The notes under the pieces are model-generated. The model was not told the DNA's origin and made no database searches. It worked only from the letters and a program-made list of their open reading frames with translations. Positions 10,457 through 22,765 of a stretch of 64,000 nucleotides of DNA are shown piece after piece. The stretch is from positions 186,001 through 250,000 of the forward strand of contig NW_020194615.1 in the NCBI RefSeq assembly GCF_002865645.1, in the 5' to 3' direction. The position numbers and the translations under genes were made by a program. Within the stretch, counting starts at the first letter, position 1; each line of letters opens with the position of its first letter. This DNA comes from Hyaloscypha bicolor E. Lineage: Eukaryota > Ascomycota > Leotiomycetes > Helotiales > Hyaloscyphaceae.

Positions 10457-12781
10457 GGTGGAGGAATGGGTCTAGTGACTTGTGTGAAGACTCCGAAAGC
10501 GAGAACTTGGTCCTTTGTACATTCTTAGCATGGAGTCCAGCGGCCTCGAATTAACATACACAAGATGTACGGACTTTGCCACAGCGCTTGCCGCCACAAG
10601 AATGGGAAAATATAGGGGACGCTGGCTCCACGAAACCCGAGGGAGCGGAATGACATGACTGTCAGGGAAGACCGGAAAGGGGAACCGATGCGTGATTCCA
10701 TAGAAATCGACGTCGTCCCGACGGTGGCTTGGAGAAAACCACAGACCAGCAATTGAGGCCCTTGGGCGGGGTACGGGTAGGCTTCCGCTGCCGATGAGGA
10801 GATGGGGTGCAGACTGCAGGAAAACGGTCAATCAATCAAACAGTTCGCCTGCCCCTCGTCTTCGCATGTCTTGTTATCACGGCCGATTTGTGGTTGCACA
10901 GTGCCAGGGGCTGCAGGAGGCGCCAGCCGTTAAACACCGTGCACCGAACCCAATCTACCAATGAACTCAATCTGCCAAACGAACTTGAACAAGGGCAGGC
11001 CCTCAGGAAAAGCCCCAGGGGACTACTCAGCAGACCATCCAGGCATGTGCCAAAATAATTGGTTTGATCACGTTTGGCAATGAGTAGGGAAATTGACTTA
11101 CGTCAGGAACAGCCTTGAAAGGGTTGCGTAAACAGGTATGCCGTTGGTTTCAACCTGGGGTTACTCCGTGCAACCTCCACACTGCTGCAGGCATTCGACG
11201 GGCGCCAATCTCATTTTGCACGGTTTGCACCGGCTTGCTTGGCTCCGCGCTGACCCCAGTAACCCAAACTCGACCGCTTTATCCCCGTCCTTTGAGGAAC
11301 GGACTTGCCCTCATCCATAAGTCGCCCTTCTCCTCTTCGGGGTCAACGTTTCTCGTCAGAATACCTTCACGACGCTGGGCCACACTTCACTGCACATTGT
11401 ATTCTGTCAAGTGATTGATCGGGATTCAGGTGTCAGAGGAGTCCCACTGAACCCCAAGTTAGTGGCAATTTCCGGGAGTGGGGCAGCTGATGGCTCGCGA
11501 TGCAGGGGTGCAGGTACGGTTGTGTCACGGCTCAACGTAATAATGATCTGGTACAATACTAGTTGGGGGAAGTAATAGTCGGGTTAGCCTCAGGGCCAAA
11601 GAGGCCCTTCCCTTTACTCCGTAGTCGGACAAAGCGACTTCAGTTCAGTTGACTTATTAAGTCGACTTGCGCAACACTCACTCACAACACTAATATATGT
11701 GCACGCCGTTGAAAAAGAGTGGAGAGTTTTGGATGGCCAGCGCAGCGGACTAGAGAGCGCAGGTGGCATGGATTTCTTCAGGAGTTTGTGAGCTGTGCGA
11801 ACATAACGTAAGGGCAGGGTGGCCCCCGGAGTGAACGCTCACGCCCGACTTTTGATGTTTCTGAAGGCAGACGAGATTCCAGAGGGGGCACCTGAGTGGT
11901 GTGTTGCCCTATTCGGTTAACGCAAGTCGACTTAACAAGTCTACTGAACTGAGTTGTCTCATTTGGGCAATTTTCTATTTTAGAAACCTCTATTAAGAAG
12001 TAGCTTATAAGACTTCTAACAATACATTTTATTCGCAATACGTTGGTTAGTAATTCCGTGACTTAAACCTAGAAATTCAAGCGCGTGGTTATCAAGTTAT
12101 AATTATTACAAAACAGAGGAGCGGGTACGTCGCGATCCAAGCTTGGGTGTTTCTCGCTAAAAAATTCGCCATTGAATCCTACGGTTACACAAAGTTGCGG
12201 GACAACCCACTTTCCCGACTAAAAGGGAAGGTCCCTTGGTGCAACGTCAGGTTCGACTGTTACAGTACGCAGCGTAGATCTTTCCCTCGAAACGCGCAGA
12301 AATATGCGTGATCTAGGTGCAAAACGCAGCTACCTTTTGCTCCTCCCGACCTTTCGCAACGTCGATTTGATTTGCTTATGTTTTAATTGATATCAAACCG
12401 GAATGATTGGGGGAGGCGCTCATATGGCCACAGTCACGTGCCTAAAGTCATGTGATCGCGCAGGCAAAAGAAAAGAAAGGATGCCAGCGATTTCTAACTA
12501 AGCTGGCGTAACTGGAAATATTTTATATTGATCACTCTGCCAACTATGCCCTCTGCTTCCTTACTTAGAAGTACCTCGGCGTGAACTGCTTCTTTTTGAT
12601 TCTCGCTCACTACATTCCCTTCAGCTCAATCCACCAACTAATTCCTGACAAGAATTGCGTCCCAGAACGTTGCATCCACCGAAGCTGCTGCTATTTAATT
12701 GACTATCTCCTTAGACAAACATCATTGCCCCTGTTCCCCAGTTTTTCGTCGGCATATCCTGCTCCATTCAGCGCAAGCAAG
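10457..12781. other. Intergenic region with one inverted-repeat element
   Basis: 2.3 kb without a supported gene. It holds the promoter of the membrane-protein gene and, at 11641-11951, an inverted-repeat element. Open frames here (for example 10807-11058 and 11115-11414) have unnatural composition. Confidence 0.5.
11641..11951. repeat. Second MITE-like element with 31 bp terminal inverted repeats
   Basis: Arms 11641-11671 and 11921-11951 are reverse complements at 29 of 31 positions. Each contains AAGTCGACTT, itself a palindrome. The arms read the same from outside inward, as expected for transposon ends. The 249 bp core is non-coding. Flanking duplications are not evident. The ends differ from those of the other inverted-repeat elements in this window. 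Confidence 0.55.
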
Positions 12782-13453
12782 TCACCTACCACAACATAGA
12801 GTTCCGTGTACGTGGTCGGCCAGGGAAAAGTATTGGGTCGTGGGCCCGAAACGCTTTGTGATGGTGATGTCTCCCGTGGCTGTGAGTTCTAGTTTGATGA
12901 CGCATCTTAGGTGGCCCGTAGAATACGTGGAACCAGCGCTCATGACGATGCATATGGGTGAAGCGGTACGCTCTCTTCGAGTATAGACGACTTTCTCAGC
13001 ACACGACTCGGCCCGGGACTTGACATGTTGTTGCTGTGGATTTTCCGCATCGCTATTATCCTCCTCTAGATCCGGGGTATGTCTCCCTGAAGAAAGGCTG
13101 AAGCAAGAATCATGTTCTGAGTCATCGTGGTGGCCATGTCCCGCTTTCGTCTTCTCCTTCGGTAACTCATCCAATCTCTCTTTGAAACTTCTCTTCTCTA
13201 CCATCCGAAGCGCGGTATATTCTGCTTCTTCGACATACCCCGGGTACTCGTCGCTATCACTTTGTGATACGTATATATACACGCTCGATCCTGAGCTGGG
13301 GCTTCGTTTTTGACACCCACAACGACATCGGTGGTGATGGTCCATATATCGCCTTTGGTGACAGTCTGAGGAATTATGGCCATGGTCTCTACTCCTTCGC
13401 TTCGTCCTTCCACATCTGTGTGTGCTCCACGCCCTCCTGCAACATTCTCCCAC
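12782..13453 (-). CDS. Hypothetical charged protein, gene model uncertain
   Basis: The open frame reads 223 residues. From about residue 58 on it looks protein-like: acidic and basic stretches such as SQSDSDEYPGYVEEAEY and SFKERLDELPKEKTKAGHGH, then a more structured end (GHLRCVIKLELTATGDITIT). The first 50 residues are Cys/Arg-rich and look out of frame. In that region a different frame (MAIIPQTVTKGDIWTITTDV) is more natural. Either a frameshift near 13270 or an unrecognised intron joins the two. No family is recognised. It could be a young or decayed gene. Confidence 0.35.
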   Translation of the reverse strand: MGECCRRAWSTHRCGRTKRRSRDHGHNSSDCHQRRYMDHHHRCRCGCQKRSPSSGSSVYIYVSQSDSDEYPGYVEEAEYTALRMVEKRSFKERLDELPKEKTKAGHGHHDDSEHDSCFSLSSGRHTPDLEEDNSDAENPQQQHVKSRAESCAEKVVYTRRERTASPICIVMSAGSTYSTGHLRCVIKLELTATGDITITKRFGPTTQYFSLADHVHGTLCCGR

Positions 13454-14752
13454 AACTGGAGGTCATGTACTGTACATTAGACTTTGTATGATTGTATTGA
13501 TTATCTCCCTTCTGGTTAGTCGCGTCCTTCGTGGTATTGTCTTTTCCCTCTTCGGAAGGTGGCGACATCTCGTTTGAATGGAAGTATCCTTTCTTCGCAG
13601 CTCAAATTGAAGATGAATGGCAAAATTGGTGCATCTACCGCGGGATTTGAGCATCTTCTCGGAGTAGATGAGAGCCAAGATTGGTGGAGTGATAGGGCAG
13701 AAATATCTTGACACCATCTCTTGATTTGAGGGTTCTTAAGGAGCTCGCTCCGGTTCTCGATCACAGTTGGTGATCTGATAAAAGCCACCGATTTGTCAAG
13801 TTCTGCTGTGTAACCTGCACGAGTTCAGAGCTTCATGTCAAAATGAGTTGGTCAAGCAAGCCAAAATGCATGTTTCGGGATATCGAAAAGGAAGGCTTTC
13901 AGCCACACGAAGGTGGCGAAACGACTTTACCAAAGTCAGACCACTCCAAGCTGATTGACAGCAGTCGTTGCGACGGCTTGTGCGGTACTGTGGGGAAGTT
14001 AGTCGTGACTGAGACTTGGAATCATGATATCGCATCGACAGCTGAGAGCCGATGAAAGGGGCGAGGAATGATGAGAGGCTAAGGAAGTTTATGGACACGG
14101 TCCGGGGAATGTGAATTAAATTAAAGAATAGAATGAAAGGCATCATTTGAAGGATTTAATTTCCTTGAATGTGGGAGAAGAAAGGAAACCACGAGTTTGG
14201 GAAGAGAGGAACGACAAGGAGAATATCGTGTGCATGAGGAAGGTGTGCTTCCCTCGATCAGTACTCAAATATCCACCGGCGAGAGTGGTAACCGCGGAGT
14301 GATCGGCAATACAAGTGCCATTCTCAAGAGCGCTAAACGCCGACATGTATTGTCAAGAACGTTAAGAAGTGATCATCAATTCCAGACCGGGAATTATGGT
14401 GTAAGGAGTTGATAGGAAAGGATAGGAAATGTTTCCTGAAGGTAGGCACAATCAGGCGCCGATGCTAATTTGAGGGATACACTTGAATTGATTCAAACTG
14501 CATGCTGGACCTCAACGGTATAAAATGGAACAACACGTATATTCAATTTTTGTATGCAGAGACAGGAAAGAAATACCCAGAAGAAAGAAACGAGACCTTT
14601 AATTCGAAGAACAGAATGAAACTCACAAAAAATGCCCTACCCAACCCTCATCTCGAGACCAGCTCTTTCCCCTCTGCAAAGACCTAAACACTCAATCCAA
14701 CCCAACAGATCCCTTTTCGCGCCCTGAAAATTAAGAAATCCCACCCACCCCA
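13454..14752. other. Intergenic region, no gene seen
   Basis: Short frames on both strands without family features. Part of it is the 3' flank of the transcription-factor gene at 14753. Confidence 0.5.
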
Positions 14753-16465
14753 TCAAATGCGATGTCTCACTCTAAAAACTGGCAATCCCACAGTCTCGAT
14801 CCTCTCCGCCGTCATCTGACACCACCTCAACTCCAAACTCATATTCGCGCCCCTCATCTCATGCAACTCGATAAAAGTGCCCCAAGCAGAATCGAGCGGA
14901 AACAAACAAGACACTTTCCCCATGACCCTCCTCTCTCTCGTGAAAAAGTACTCTAAGCATTGACAAGCAATCCGGCTCCACTTGAAGCCCTCCCGGATCG
15001 CGCCTTTCAGGATAAGGAGAGCGGACTCGTCATGCGGATTCAAGTCAGCGGCGAGTTGTCGGACAAGGGAGAAGAGCTCGATGCGTACCCCGGCGTAGAG
15101 CGTGAATGCGGCTGCCACGGTATCGTCACGGAACTTGATGTACTCGGAATGAAGACCCTCCCAGGCTGCGGCTTCGGTGGTGTATATCGAGTCCGAGTAT
15201 TTCTCAAAGAGGTCAGTTTTCCACTCATTCAGCTGTGCGACGATTCTGTTGAGCCTTCGTAGTTGGCGCCGATTCCAGTTTGGTGTTCTGTTTGGCGTTT
15301 TGTCGTAGAGCTCCATTTGGCCGGGGATCTGGACCGCGATATCGAGGAGGGTGTCTCGAGGGCGGTTGAAGGGGTCGGAGTCTCGCCAGGGGAAATTGAT
15401 CCATTCTGGCCGGCTGAGGAATGACCCCCGTCTTTCGAGAAAGCTAAAGGGCACCTGGGCCGTTCGATAGCCGAAGAAGTTGACTCGAGAATCACGTGAT
15501 GCGAGAGCGTTTGGTCCCGCATCTTCGATCAATGCCCCAACACCGTTCAAATGCAGAGCATAGCCAGACCATGACTTGTTGACTAGTAATTCTGACATTG
15601 AGCACGCCAATACAGTAGCTGATAACAGTGCGTTCTTCTTGACATCCCTATTAGCAATGTAATCGTCGAATCCCTCCCTCAGCTTACGCAACGCCATGGT
15701 TTGCGTTTGCATTGCGGCAATTGATAATCTCATATCGCTTTTCTCCATGCTGATGAGATTCAGAGATGAAGCTAGAAGTGCATCCTTCAGCATCTCGGCC
15801 CCCGGACACATGGCCTGAAATGATACTGTTGTAGACCATTCATAACAACATAACTCAACACGCGTGTACTCATCTCCAGAACGATCACGAGGAACTTTGG
15901 AGGTTGTGGTGCTGCGGGACAAGGGCGAACCTGCCCTTGAGGATACCGAAGGGTCACCGCTGGAGGACAGAGATGCGGACTCCGTGCCAGGTGCTGGGGT
16001 TGGTGAAGTTCGATAATGGTATGCGGCGATAAAAGCTCCGGTATATGCAGGCCCCAACTCGATCCTGAAAGGCAGGGCTAATGACCATCTTGAATCACTA
16101 TTTTCTCTCTCGTGTCGTATCGAAATTTGGCGGCCTGGTCTCTCATAAGAGATTGACTGAGGGGTTGGAGAAGCGGGGTGTGACTTGTCTGTTGAGCTTC
16201 CTGAAAAGCTCTCCTCCTTGACGGATTGTGACTTGTCTGCTGAGCTTCCTGAAGAACCCTCATCCTTGACGGGTTGTGACTTGTCTGCTGAGCTGCCTGA
16301 AGAACTCCACTCCTTCACGGTATCCGTGCTTTCCGCTTGATTATCGGACAACTCGCGCTCCCTTTGCCGTCGACGGAAAGCTCGAACATTCTCTCTGATT
16401 TGCAGCCGTCGAGCAGCAGCGCGCTGTGCCTCGGTTCCAGGTAGTCGTGGGCGGCCTTGTGGCAT
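14753..16465 (-). CDS. Fungal transcription factor: bZIP-like basic region plus Fungal_trans_2 domain
   Basis: 570 residues without introns, starting at ATG 16463-16465. An upstream extension of the frame to 16618 is hydrophobic and is taken as leader. Residues 1-40 form a basic DNA-binding-like segment (RGRP-type start, RLQIRENVRAFRRRQRERE). Residues 50-97 are three tandem 16-residue units of the form VK-x4-SGSS-x-DKSx. From about residue 120 follows the large helical domain typical of Fungal_trans_2/DUF3468 proteins (RIELGPAYTGAFIAAYHY, LNGVGALIEDAGPNA, FGYRTAQVPFSFLERR). Such proteins regulate metabolic genes in the nucleus. No neighbouring cluster shows the target. The pairing of a bZIP-like start with this domain is common in this group. 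Confidence 0.85.
   Translation of the reverse strand: MPQGRPRLPGTEAQRAAARRLQIRENVRAFRRRQRERELSDNQAESTDTVKEWSSSGSSADKSQPVKDEGSSGSSADKSQSVKEESFSGSSTDKSHPASPTPQSISYERPGRQISIRHERENSDSRWSLALPFRIELGPAYTGAFIAAYHYRTSPTPAPGTESASLSSSGDPSVSSRAGSPLSRSTTTSKVPRDRSGDEYTRVELCCYEWSTTVSFQAMCPGAEMLKDALLASSLNLISMEKSDMRLSIAAMQTQTMALRKLREGFDDYIANRDVKKNALLSATVLACSMSELLVNKSWSGYALHLNGVGALIEDAGPNALASRDSRVNFFGYRTAQVPFSFLERRGSFLSRPEWINFPWRDSDPFNRPRDTLLDIAVQIPGQMELYDKTPNRTPNWNRRQLRRLNRIVAQLNEWKTDLFEKYSDSIYTTEAAAWEGLHSEYIKFRDDTVAAAFTLYAGVRIELFSLVRQLAADLNPHDESALLILKGAIREGFKWSRIACQCLEYFFTRERRVMGKVSCLFPLDSAWGTFIELHEMRGANMSLELRWCQMTAERIETVGLPVFRVRHRI
16175..16318 (-). repeat. Three tandem 48 bp coding repeats
   Basis: Exactly 144 bp encoding residues 50-97 of the transcription factor as three 16-residue units (VKEWSSSGSSADKSQP and two variants). 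The period is a multiple of three, so unit gain or loss would keep the frame. The Ser-rich linker separates the basic region from the effector domain. Confidence 0.85.
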
Positions 16466-17655
16466 TTTCAGGGGGCACACAACGGGGCAGAAAACACAGT
16501 AATGACATCGCGTGGCGCTGATAATATAAAGAAAAGGGAATGAATAATATTCGGAATGGAAAAGGAAAAAAAAGACAATACTTAGCCTTCTGGACCATGG
16601 AATCGACGAGACGTGCATGCTTGATCGTGGCTGAGATATCGTAGCAGTAGTGGTCCTCGGTGAAGTTGTGAGAATAATGACGGTGCTGTGGTGTTCGTCT
16701 GTGATGAGTGATCACGTCGGTCTCGGTCAATAATCTGCAGGCACTTTGACTGGACGAGAGCATGCCGAGCCGCCCCGGTCGCCGCAAGAGCTGTCCCGAA
16801 ACATCCCACAGGGCTGGCTGGGACATTACCACGCAGGCTGGGGCTTGCAGCACGTCGCCGGAAGCGACGGTATCTGGTTAGACATGATTGGAACAGATAT
16901 TGAGTCAGCCGTTGAGCCGAGGCACCTTCAAAGACTACTTTGGGATATCGGGCGTAAAAATAAGGTGACGTGCGCCTCTCAGAAATCCTGTGGTGGCAAA
17001 GCAGCTGCCATTGCATCCTTTGCTAGCTGCAGATGCGGCCGCAGCCGTTGCAGCATGATGCAAGTTTCAGACTCCCGCACTCCGGCAGTGATGCTGTATC
17101 GAAATACAGCCATTCCCCCCAAATTCTCGATGGCAACTTTAGTTCGTGTTAGGAACTCGGCATGGGGATTTCGAGTTGGGCACTAACGAGGTATGCGCAC
17201 TCTGAATCGGGCTGATCTGCGGATCCACGAGAGCGGCCCTTGAGATCTCACACTATGAGTTTAATTAGTTCCCGGCCCATGTTGTCGTCAGATATCTTGC
17301 ATAGATATACTGCGAGAATACACTTTACGATTCAGGGCCGGTGCAAACATTGCTATCGTCCTTCAATCAGTCTCGAGATTCTAGTCCTCCACCACGTCCC
17401 GGGAATTGCCGTGTCAAGCCTTCAATTCTTCCAGTCGTTGCTTGATGGAGTCATTCATCGGACAAAAGGCCAGAGCCTCAAATGTCACAGTCGCCTTGTC
17501 GAATCGACCAGAATTAGCCAGCGCAGAGCCTAAGCCGGCTTTAGTTGCTGCCTTGTCGTTCTCACACTATGTGTAGTGGAAAGTGCTGCGTATTACTCAA
17601 AGTGGTTCCAACAGTCCCCGGCTATTTCAATTGCGCACTTGGGCCACCCAACCTT
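16466..17655. other. Intergenic region, no gene seen
   Basis: Leader and promoter of the transcription-factor gene, then unassigned sequence. Frames on both strands at 16582-17186 overlap each other and have no family signal. Confidence 0.5.
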
Positions 17656-18322
17656 CTAATCAGCAAGTGAATCTTTCCAGACCAATTTCGCCTGTGCTTT
17701 CTCGATCATCCTTTCCCCAAGATTGTCCTCCTGTGTTTGGATTGTTGGTATGTAAAACCCAAGCGTAAAGGCGAGTAGATCTCCACCACGCGCAGTGATA
17801 CAATCTCCTAAGTACAATAACTCATCTGCTTGATCTATTGTTGCCGTTACTTGTTCGAGTATGTATCGTACATCCAGCGTGGAACGGCTCGCGGTAATAA
17901 TTCCGTTTCCTGCTCGGGCGTTGCATTTCCATCGATACGAAGCTAAAGGATAGCACTCCACTAACGCAGCGATTGTTCTGTGTAATCGGAATCATTTTGC
18001 TGGGTATAGGTAATCTTAAGGACACATTTCTCAATATCCCGTCCCTTATCATATAAAATCGACGGGACATTGTGCTGGGAGTGAGAGAGAAAGTGAGGAA
18101 CATCTGACTCGATTGTTATCAACGCGTTTTGTGTATGAAATATTGCAGGCTTTCTCCAGAGAGACTTTTGTTGACCGTGAATAGGCTCGTTGCGTATACA
18201 GGACGAAGCTCTAGCCAGTCTTCCTCACGCTCGTGGACCGTGACGAGGTTCAAGTCGAAGAGTAGATATTCGTAGATCCTGTGACGGATCTCGGGAGGGA
18301 TACTATTGAAGGATGGCGCCAT
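17656..18322 (-). pseudogene. Frameshifted F-box-like protein gene
   Basis: The first frame starts with ATG at 18322 and reads FNSIPPEIRHRIYEYLLFDL, the start usual for small fungal F-box-like proteins. After YATSLFTVNKSLSGESLQYF it runs into a stop, but another frame continues at once (ALITIESDVPHFLSHSQHN ... YDKGRDIEKCVLKITYTQQ) to about 17975. A third frame then carries LVECYPLASYRWKC through LGERMIEKAQAKLVWKDSLA to the stop at 17656. Two frame changes, near 18135 and 17965, are therefore needed to read about 220 residues. All three parts look like genuine protein, so the decay is recent or the sequence has indel errors. If functional it would select substrates for an SCF ubiquitin ligase. 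Confidence 0.65.
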
Positions 18323-19555
18323 GCTCGTGGGAAATATTTGGTACAGTCAGAGACCAATGGAGACTGTGCGAGTAATAGACGTTATTGGGTGGTGATAGCT
18401 TGTAAAGGACGCTGGCCACACCTTGTAAAGAACGATCAAAGCTATGCAGTGGTGGGTGGTGGGCAAAGCAACATACGCAGATGCACTGCAAAACAGTCGA
18501 GGTGGATGCTTTAGGACCGTGAAAGCAGCGAAGGACGGTATGGAACGGTGGCATTGAAGAACGGCAGAGACTGTCGAGAGCAGCGCAGACGAGAAAGAGA
18601 CTAATGGACAATCATTGTAGAAGCGCTGAGATACCGGACCCGAAGAACCGATGACCTTCCTCAAGAACACCAAAATCCGGGCTGTGCGATAGACGCTGCT
18701 CGCGGGGCGGGTCTTCAAGAAAGTGATGTGGTTGTCGTGAAGAGATGGAAGAGGTTGAAGAAACGCGACAGGGAAGGAAGACGCGCCCTGCGAGGCGAAT
18801 TTCCGACTGTGCACGTGACCGTGTCTTTTCCTCCCTTTCACGACCTTTAAAACGAATTGCAAAACGCGACCCACAACTCCAAAAGATGAAGACACAAAAA
18901 CAGACGATTCAAGATACTAAAGAAATCCTTTCGGACAAAGAAGCTCAGCCTTCGTTTGGTTTACTTGTGGCAGAGCATATCTCCTCACACGCTACCCAAG
19001 TTACTACCTCGGTAGAAGTTAGGGCCGGTCACGTATCACCTACTTTTGAATCAAGCGTATGCTCAGAAACTTACTTGCGTAAGCTTACGACTAATGATCT
19101 CTGATTGAAGGGAAATAGCTTGTTTGGATATGTAAGACCCACAGGAACGCAAGGCAGTGGACGCGATGTGCACGAGCCCCACAACCAGTCCCGCTCAACA
19201 ACCTCTTGCTGCTCAGCTGGCCGAAGATCCAAGGTTGCAAGAATATTGGTTTAGAACGGAAGTATGTGATGCCATGGAAAAGGAAAAGGCAAAAGTTAAC
19301 AATAGGAGCTATGTTACAATGGAGCTAAAGTAGCGGATTAATTGGCCAATGAACGTTCAAAATTTCCTTTCTGAGGAGGCGCGACATGTGACCCTCACCA
19401 AGGCAGGACTCAAATTCACATTCACTTACGGCTTTCACAAATAAGGAGGTTGGTTTTTTGCTGATCAATCACAGTGCTCATTGATCAAGGAGGTGGTTGG
19501 ATTGTTCGAAAACGGAAGCCAAATATTCGAAGTTTTAAGGTACGCTAAATTGTCT
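18323..19555. other. Intergenic region, no gene seen
   Basis: 1.2 kb with overlapping shadow frames only. It lies between the F-box relic start and the 3' end of the Rqc2 gene. Confidence 0.5.
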
Positions 19556-22500
19556 CTATCGCTGCTTCTTACTCCCCTTGCCACTCCCACCCTTCCCCTT
19601 ATTCTGTGCTGCCTTCCCAGCTGCAGTCCCCGCCGACCCACCGGCCATCATAACCCTCACTTTGCTAACCGGCACCGTATTCGTGACCTCCTCTGCCTTC
19701 CACCCTCTCAGCAACTCCACTTCCCTAGGCCACATCCTCTCCGAATCCGTTGACGTCTCATCCACCTTTCCCTTTGCCCCGGTATCAGTAACCCACCTCC
19801 CCAAAATTTCTTTAACCGCCTTCCCTTTCTTCTGTGCTCCTGGTTGTAGTTTCGCCTTATATTTAAACTTCGCCATCGCAGCCCAAGGTGCGCAAACAGG
19901 AATCGCCTCAAGAATCTCGTCTCCCTTCAACGGCATGCCGACCAAGGCCTCAAAACTAGTCATCTTCTCCTCCTCTCCCTCCTCTAAAATATCTTGTCCC
20001 TCCTCTAACATCAATCTACGGATCTCCTCAAGCTCAGCAGTCTCCTCCTGCGTTCGTTGATGTTGGGCGCGCCGACGCTCTTTCTGAAATGCAAGTTCTG
20101 CTTCTCGTGCAGCTTTTGCTTCGGCTTCGGCTCTGGCTTTTTCGAGCCCGGCGGCAGCGCCAATTAGTTGTTGGGCTGCAAGACGGTCTTCTTCATCTTG
20201 GTCTTTGTATTTAGTGGCAATTTTCTTGGCTTTGCCTTTCCTGCCTCGTTTGGCTGGCGCGGGACCTTTTCTAGGCACGCCTTGCTCGCTGGGTGTTTGG
20301 ATGCCCGATGATCTTGGTATCTCATCATCGGATTCAGGTTCGCTCTCGTTTTCTTGGGCTTTTGGTTCTGGTTGCAGCACGGGAGCGCCTTCTACTTGGA
20401 GCTGGATAATCTGCTCCGTCGAGAGCTCTTCTTCGCGGTCCGAATTAACTGATTCCACCTGCGGCTCCGTTTGAAGTGGGTTTGCAGAGGCTTCCTCCTC
20501 CTCGGCATCAGACTCGTCGTTGTCATCAGGCATGCTGCGTTGATCCTCATCCAGCTCAGGAGCCTCCCGCTCCTCACTTGCGACTGATTGAGGGGTAGAT
20601 TGTCCAACGGAGGGGCCAACTGCTGAGCCGTCATCCTGAATTCTATGCTTGACATGTCTAACCTTGCTTTCCTCGCTGATCTGGAACACAACACCAAATC
20701 CTAGCAGCAAAACAGCAGGTGGCAAGAAATTTTTCTTTCCTCGAACCATGAAGCTACCAGTCGGCAAAAATTCTCCTGTCGGTGCAGATTTTGATACTTG
20801 GTCAGCGTTTACCCACCAAGCAGACATTCCAGCTTTCGAGTCCCAGGCGCTTGAACAAGTTACAGCGAGAGACCCTGCCTGTGATAATGTCGAAGGAGGA
20901 ATCGGGGAATCTGGCGACTTTGGCTTATTTCGGATGATTACGCTGGCAGCCCCGTGTATATCGGCGTGAACATAAACGTCTCCTTTCTTCAAATATTTTT
21001 TGTAGAGCATCTCATTCTGCTGGGCATCTTTGCCAGCCAAGACCAGGTAGCCGTCAGACGAAATGAACCAAGAAAATTTCTCGAACCACATCTGTTTGCG
21101 GACGGGTCGTAGAACTGCCTTCTCTTGCTTTAGTCCTTTCTTGAGATCATGAGCAATTTTGGCTTCTTGGCTCTTCAAGGCTTTTGTTGATGACTGTAGA
21201 GTCTTGTGTTCCTTGTCTGCAGCAGAACGTTTTTGGTTATAGTACTCGCCTGCGTTGGCCCAAGGAGATATGCCAAGATTGATGTCTATCGTCAATCTCT
21301 TGTCCGGTGTCTTTTGCTTTGATTCTTTCTTGGACCCTTCGTCTTCACTATCCCCAACATCACTGTCGGTCTCGTAGTCCGAGTCATCGTCGTCCCCAAA
21401 TTCTTCTTCGTCCAGTAAAAGGGTTATTGTGTTCTCCTCAAGCTTGAGAGGTAATTTAATAATGGAGGCAACCGGGTTATTTCGTCTCTGCTCCATCTCG
21501 ACGAGCTTTCCAATCTCAACCCAATCCATAGCCTGCGCGATTAGCCCATTCACAGCATCCATGGCTTCCTGGACTCTTTCTACATTGGCCTCTAAAGCTG
21601 CAGCCTTTCGTTCATTCATTGTTTGGACTTCCTGCAATCCACCAAGCCGTTTGGCTTGATCTTGTCGCGCAGCTTCGATTTTCCGCTTTGCTGTGAGCTC
21701 CCGTTCCTGGAGACGTGACTCCAACTTTTGGCCTTCAATCGAAGAGAAGAATTCATCAACTGTCTTGTTGAATCCATTGAATTCCAAAAACACTGAGTCG
21801 GGATCGCTCTCGAACTGGCGGGGTTGGAAAGGGTGAAAATCATCGTAAACCAGGAATTTTCGAGAGTCCCCAGTCTTCAAAACCTCGTCGTAGCCATCTC
21901 TTTTCTTCGCAACAATGTATCCTTTCGCCACCTCGGAGCTTGTAATTTCCTGGATAACCCTTTGAGCCTCTTGTAACGATCGCATTAGGTGGTCTAACAG
22001 AGCGTCATTCTGTAAGACGTCGGCCGGTTTCAGTGAAGAATCGAAATTTATAACCTGCATCGAGTGGTCGACCAACATTGGTGGAAACTCCGTGATGGAA
22101 ACCGCCAGGGCTTTCCTCAATGCATCGGCAGCCTTCTTCTTGGGTTTTTTCCCAGCAACCAGGCCATCCTCGCCTCTATCCACCGCCTTCTGCAGCGCAT
22201 TCTGTAAACGCTCCTTCGTCAAAGGTGGTATGCCTCCATAGTTTTGTCTGTTCTCCAACGAGTATATCAGGCCAACCCGTTGCTCCTCTTCCCCCTTTTC
22301 TTCCGTGACAATCCGCAGCAACGCTAAAATCTTCAAACCTTTATCTGTCAAGATTATATTCCCGGCCGCATAGAACTCCAAAAATAGTCTGTATTGCCCA
22401 TCACTAAATTGAAATTCGATGATCCGGTCTGTGCCAACCTGCGAGACTGAGGTGACTCGTCGTGTCTTGAGACATTTCCGCAGCCTTGCGACGAAGACTG

Positions 22501-22765
22501 ACGGTGCAGCGGCGGTCGCTCGAGAGAATTGTGTGAGGTGACATCGAAATCCAGAGTCAATGACTATCTGCTGTTTGTTTTCAGGCCTCGCGAACTTGAT
22601 GAGGAAGATTTTCGATGAAAGGTCGTAGATGTTCGAGACTCGAAGAGTCACGAGCGCATTCGACAGCTCGTGGGCGATGACCTGGCGCCTGTTAATTGCC
22701 AACTAAAGATTTATAGGGAAGAGGAAGCTTACCCTAACGTCGAGAGAGGAGAATCTTTGCTTCAT
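19556..22765 (-). CDS. rqc2: Rqc2/Tae2 (NEMF family), ribosome quality-control factor
   Basis: Two exons: 22765-22733 (MKQRFSSLDVR) and 22681-19556, joined over a 51 nt intron (22732-22682). The product is 1052 residues, as expected for the family. Rqc2 binds 60S subunits carrying stalled peptidyl-tRNA, recruits the Ltn1 ubiquitin ligase and directs CAT-tail addition. Visible parts: NFACT-N with RVIAHELSNALVTLRVSNIY; the family's functional acidic and Asp-Arg residues, D9 in exon 1 and D96-R97 (GTDRIIEFQF); a coiled-coil middle (about 340-430); NFACT-R with VYVHADIHGA and WDSKAGMSAWWVNADQV; an acidic linker; a basic stretch; and an NFACT-C end (VCAPWAAMAKFKYKAKLQPG). The tail is Gly/Lys-rich. 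The tiny first exon is essential because it supplies D9. The gene is divergent from the RidA gene over about 0.9 kb. Confidence 0.95.
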
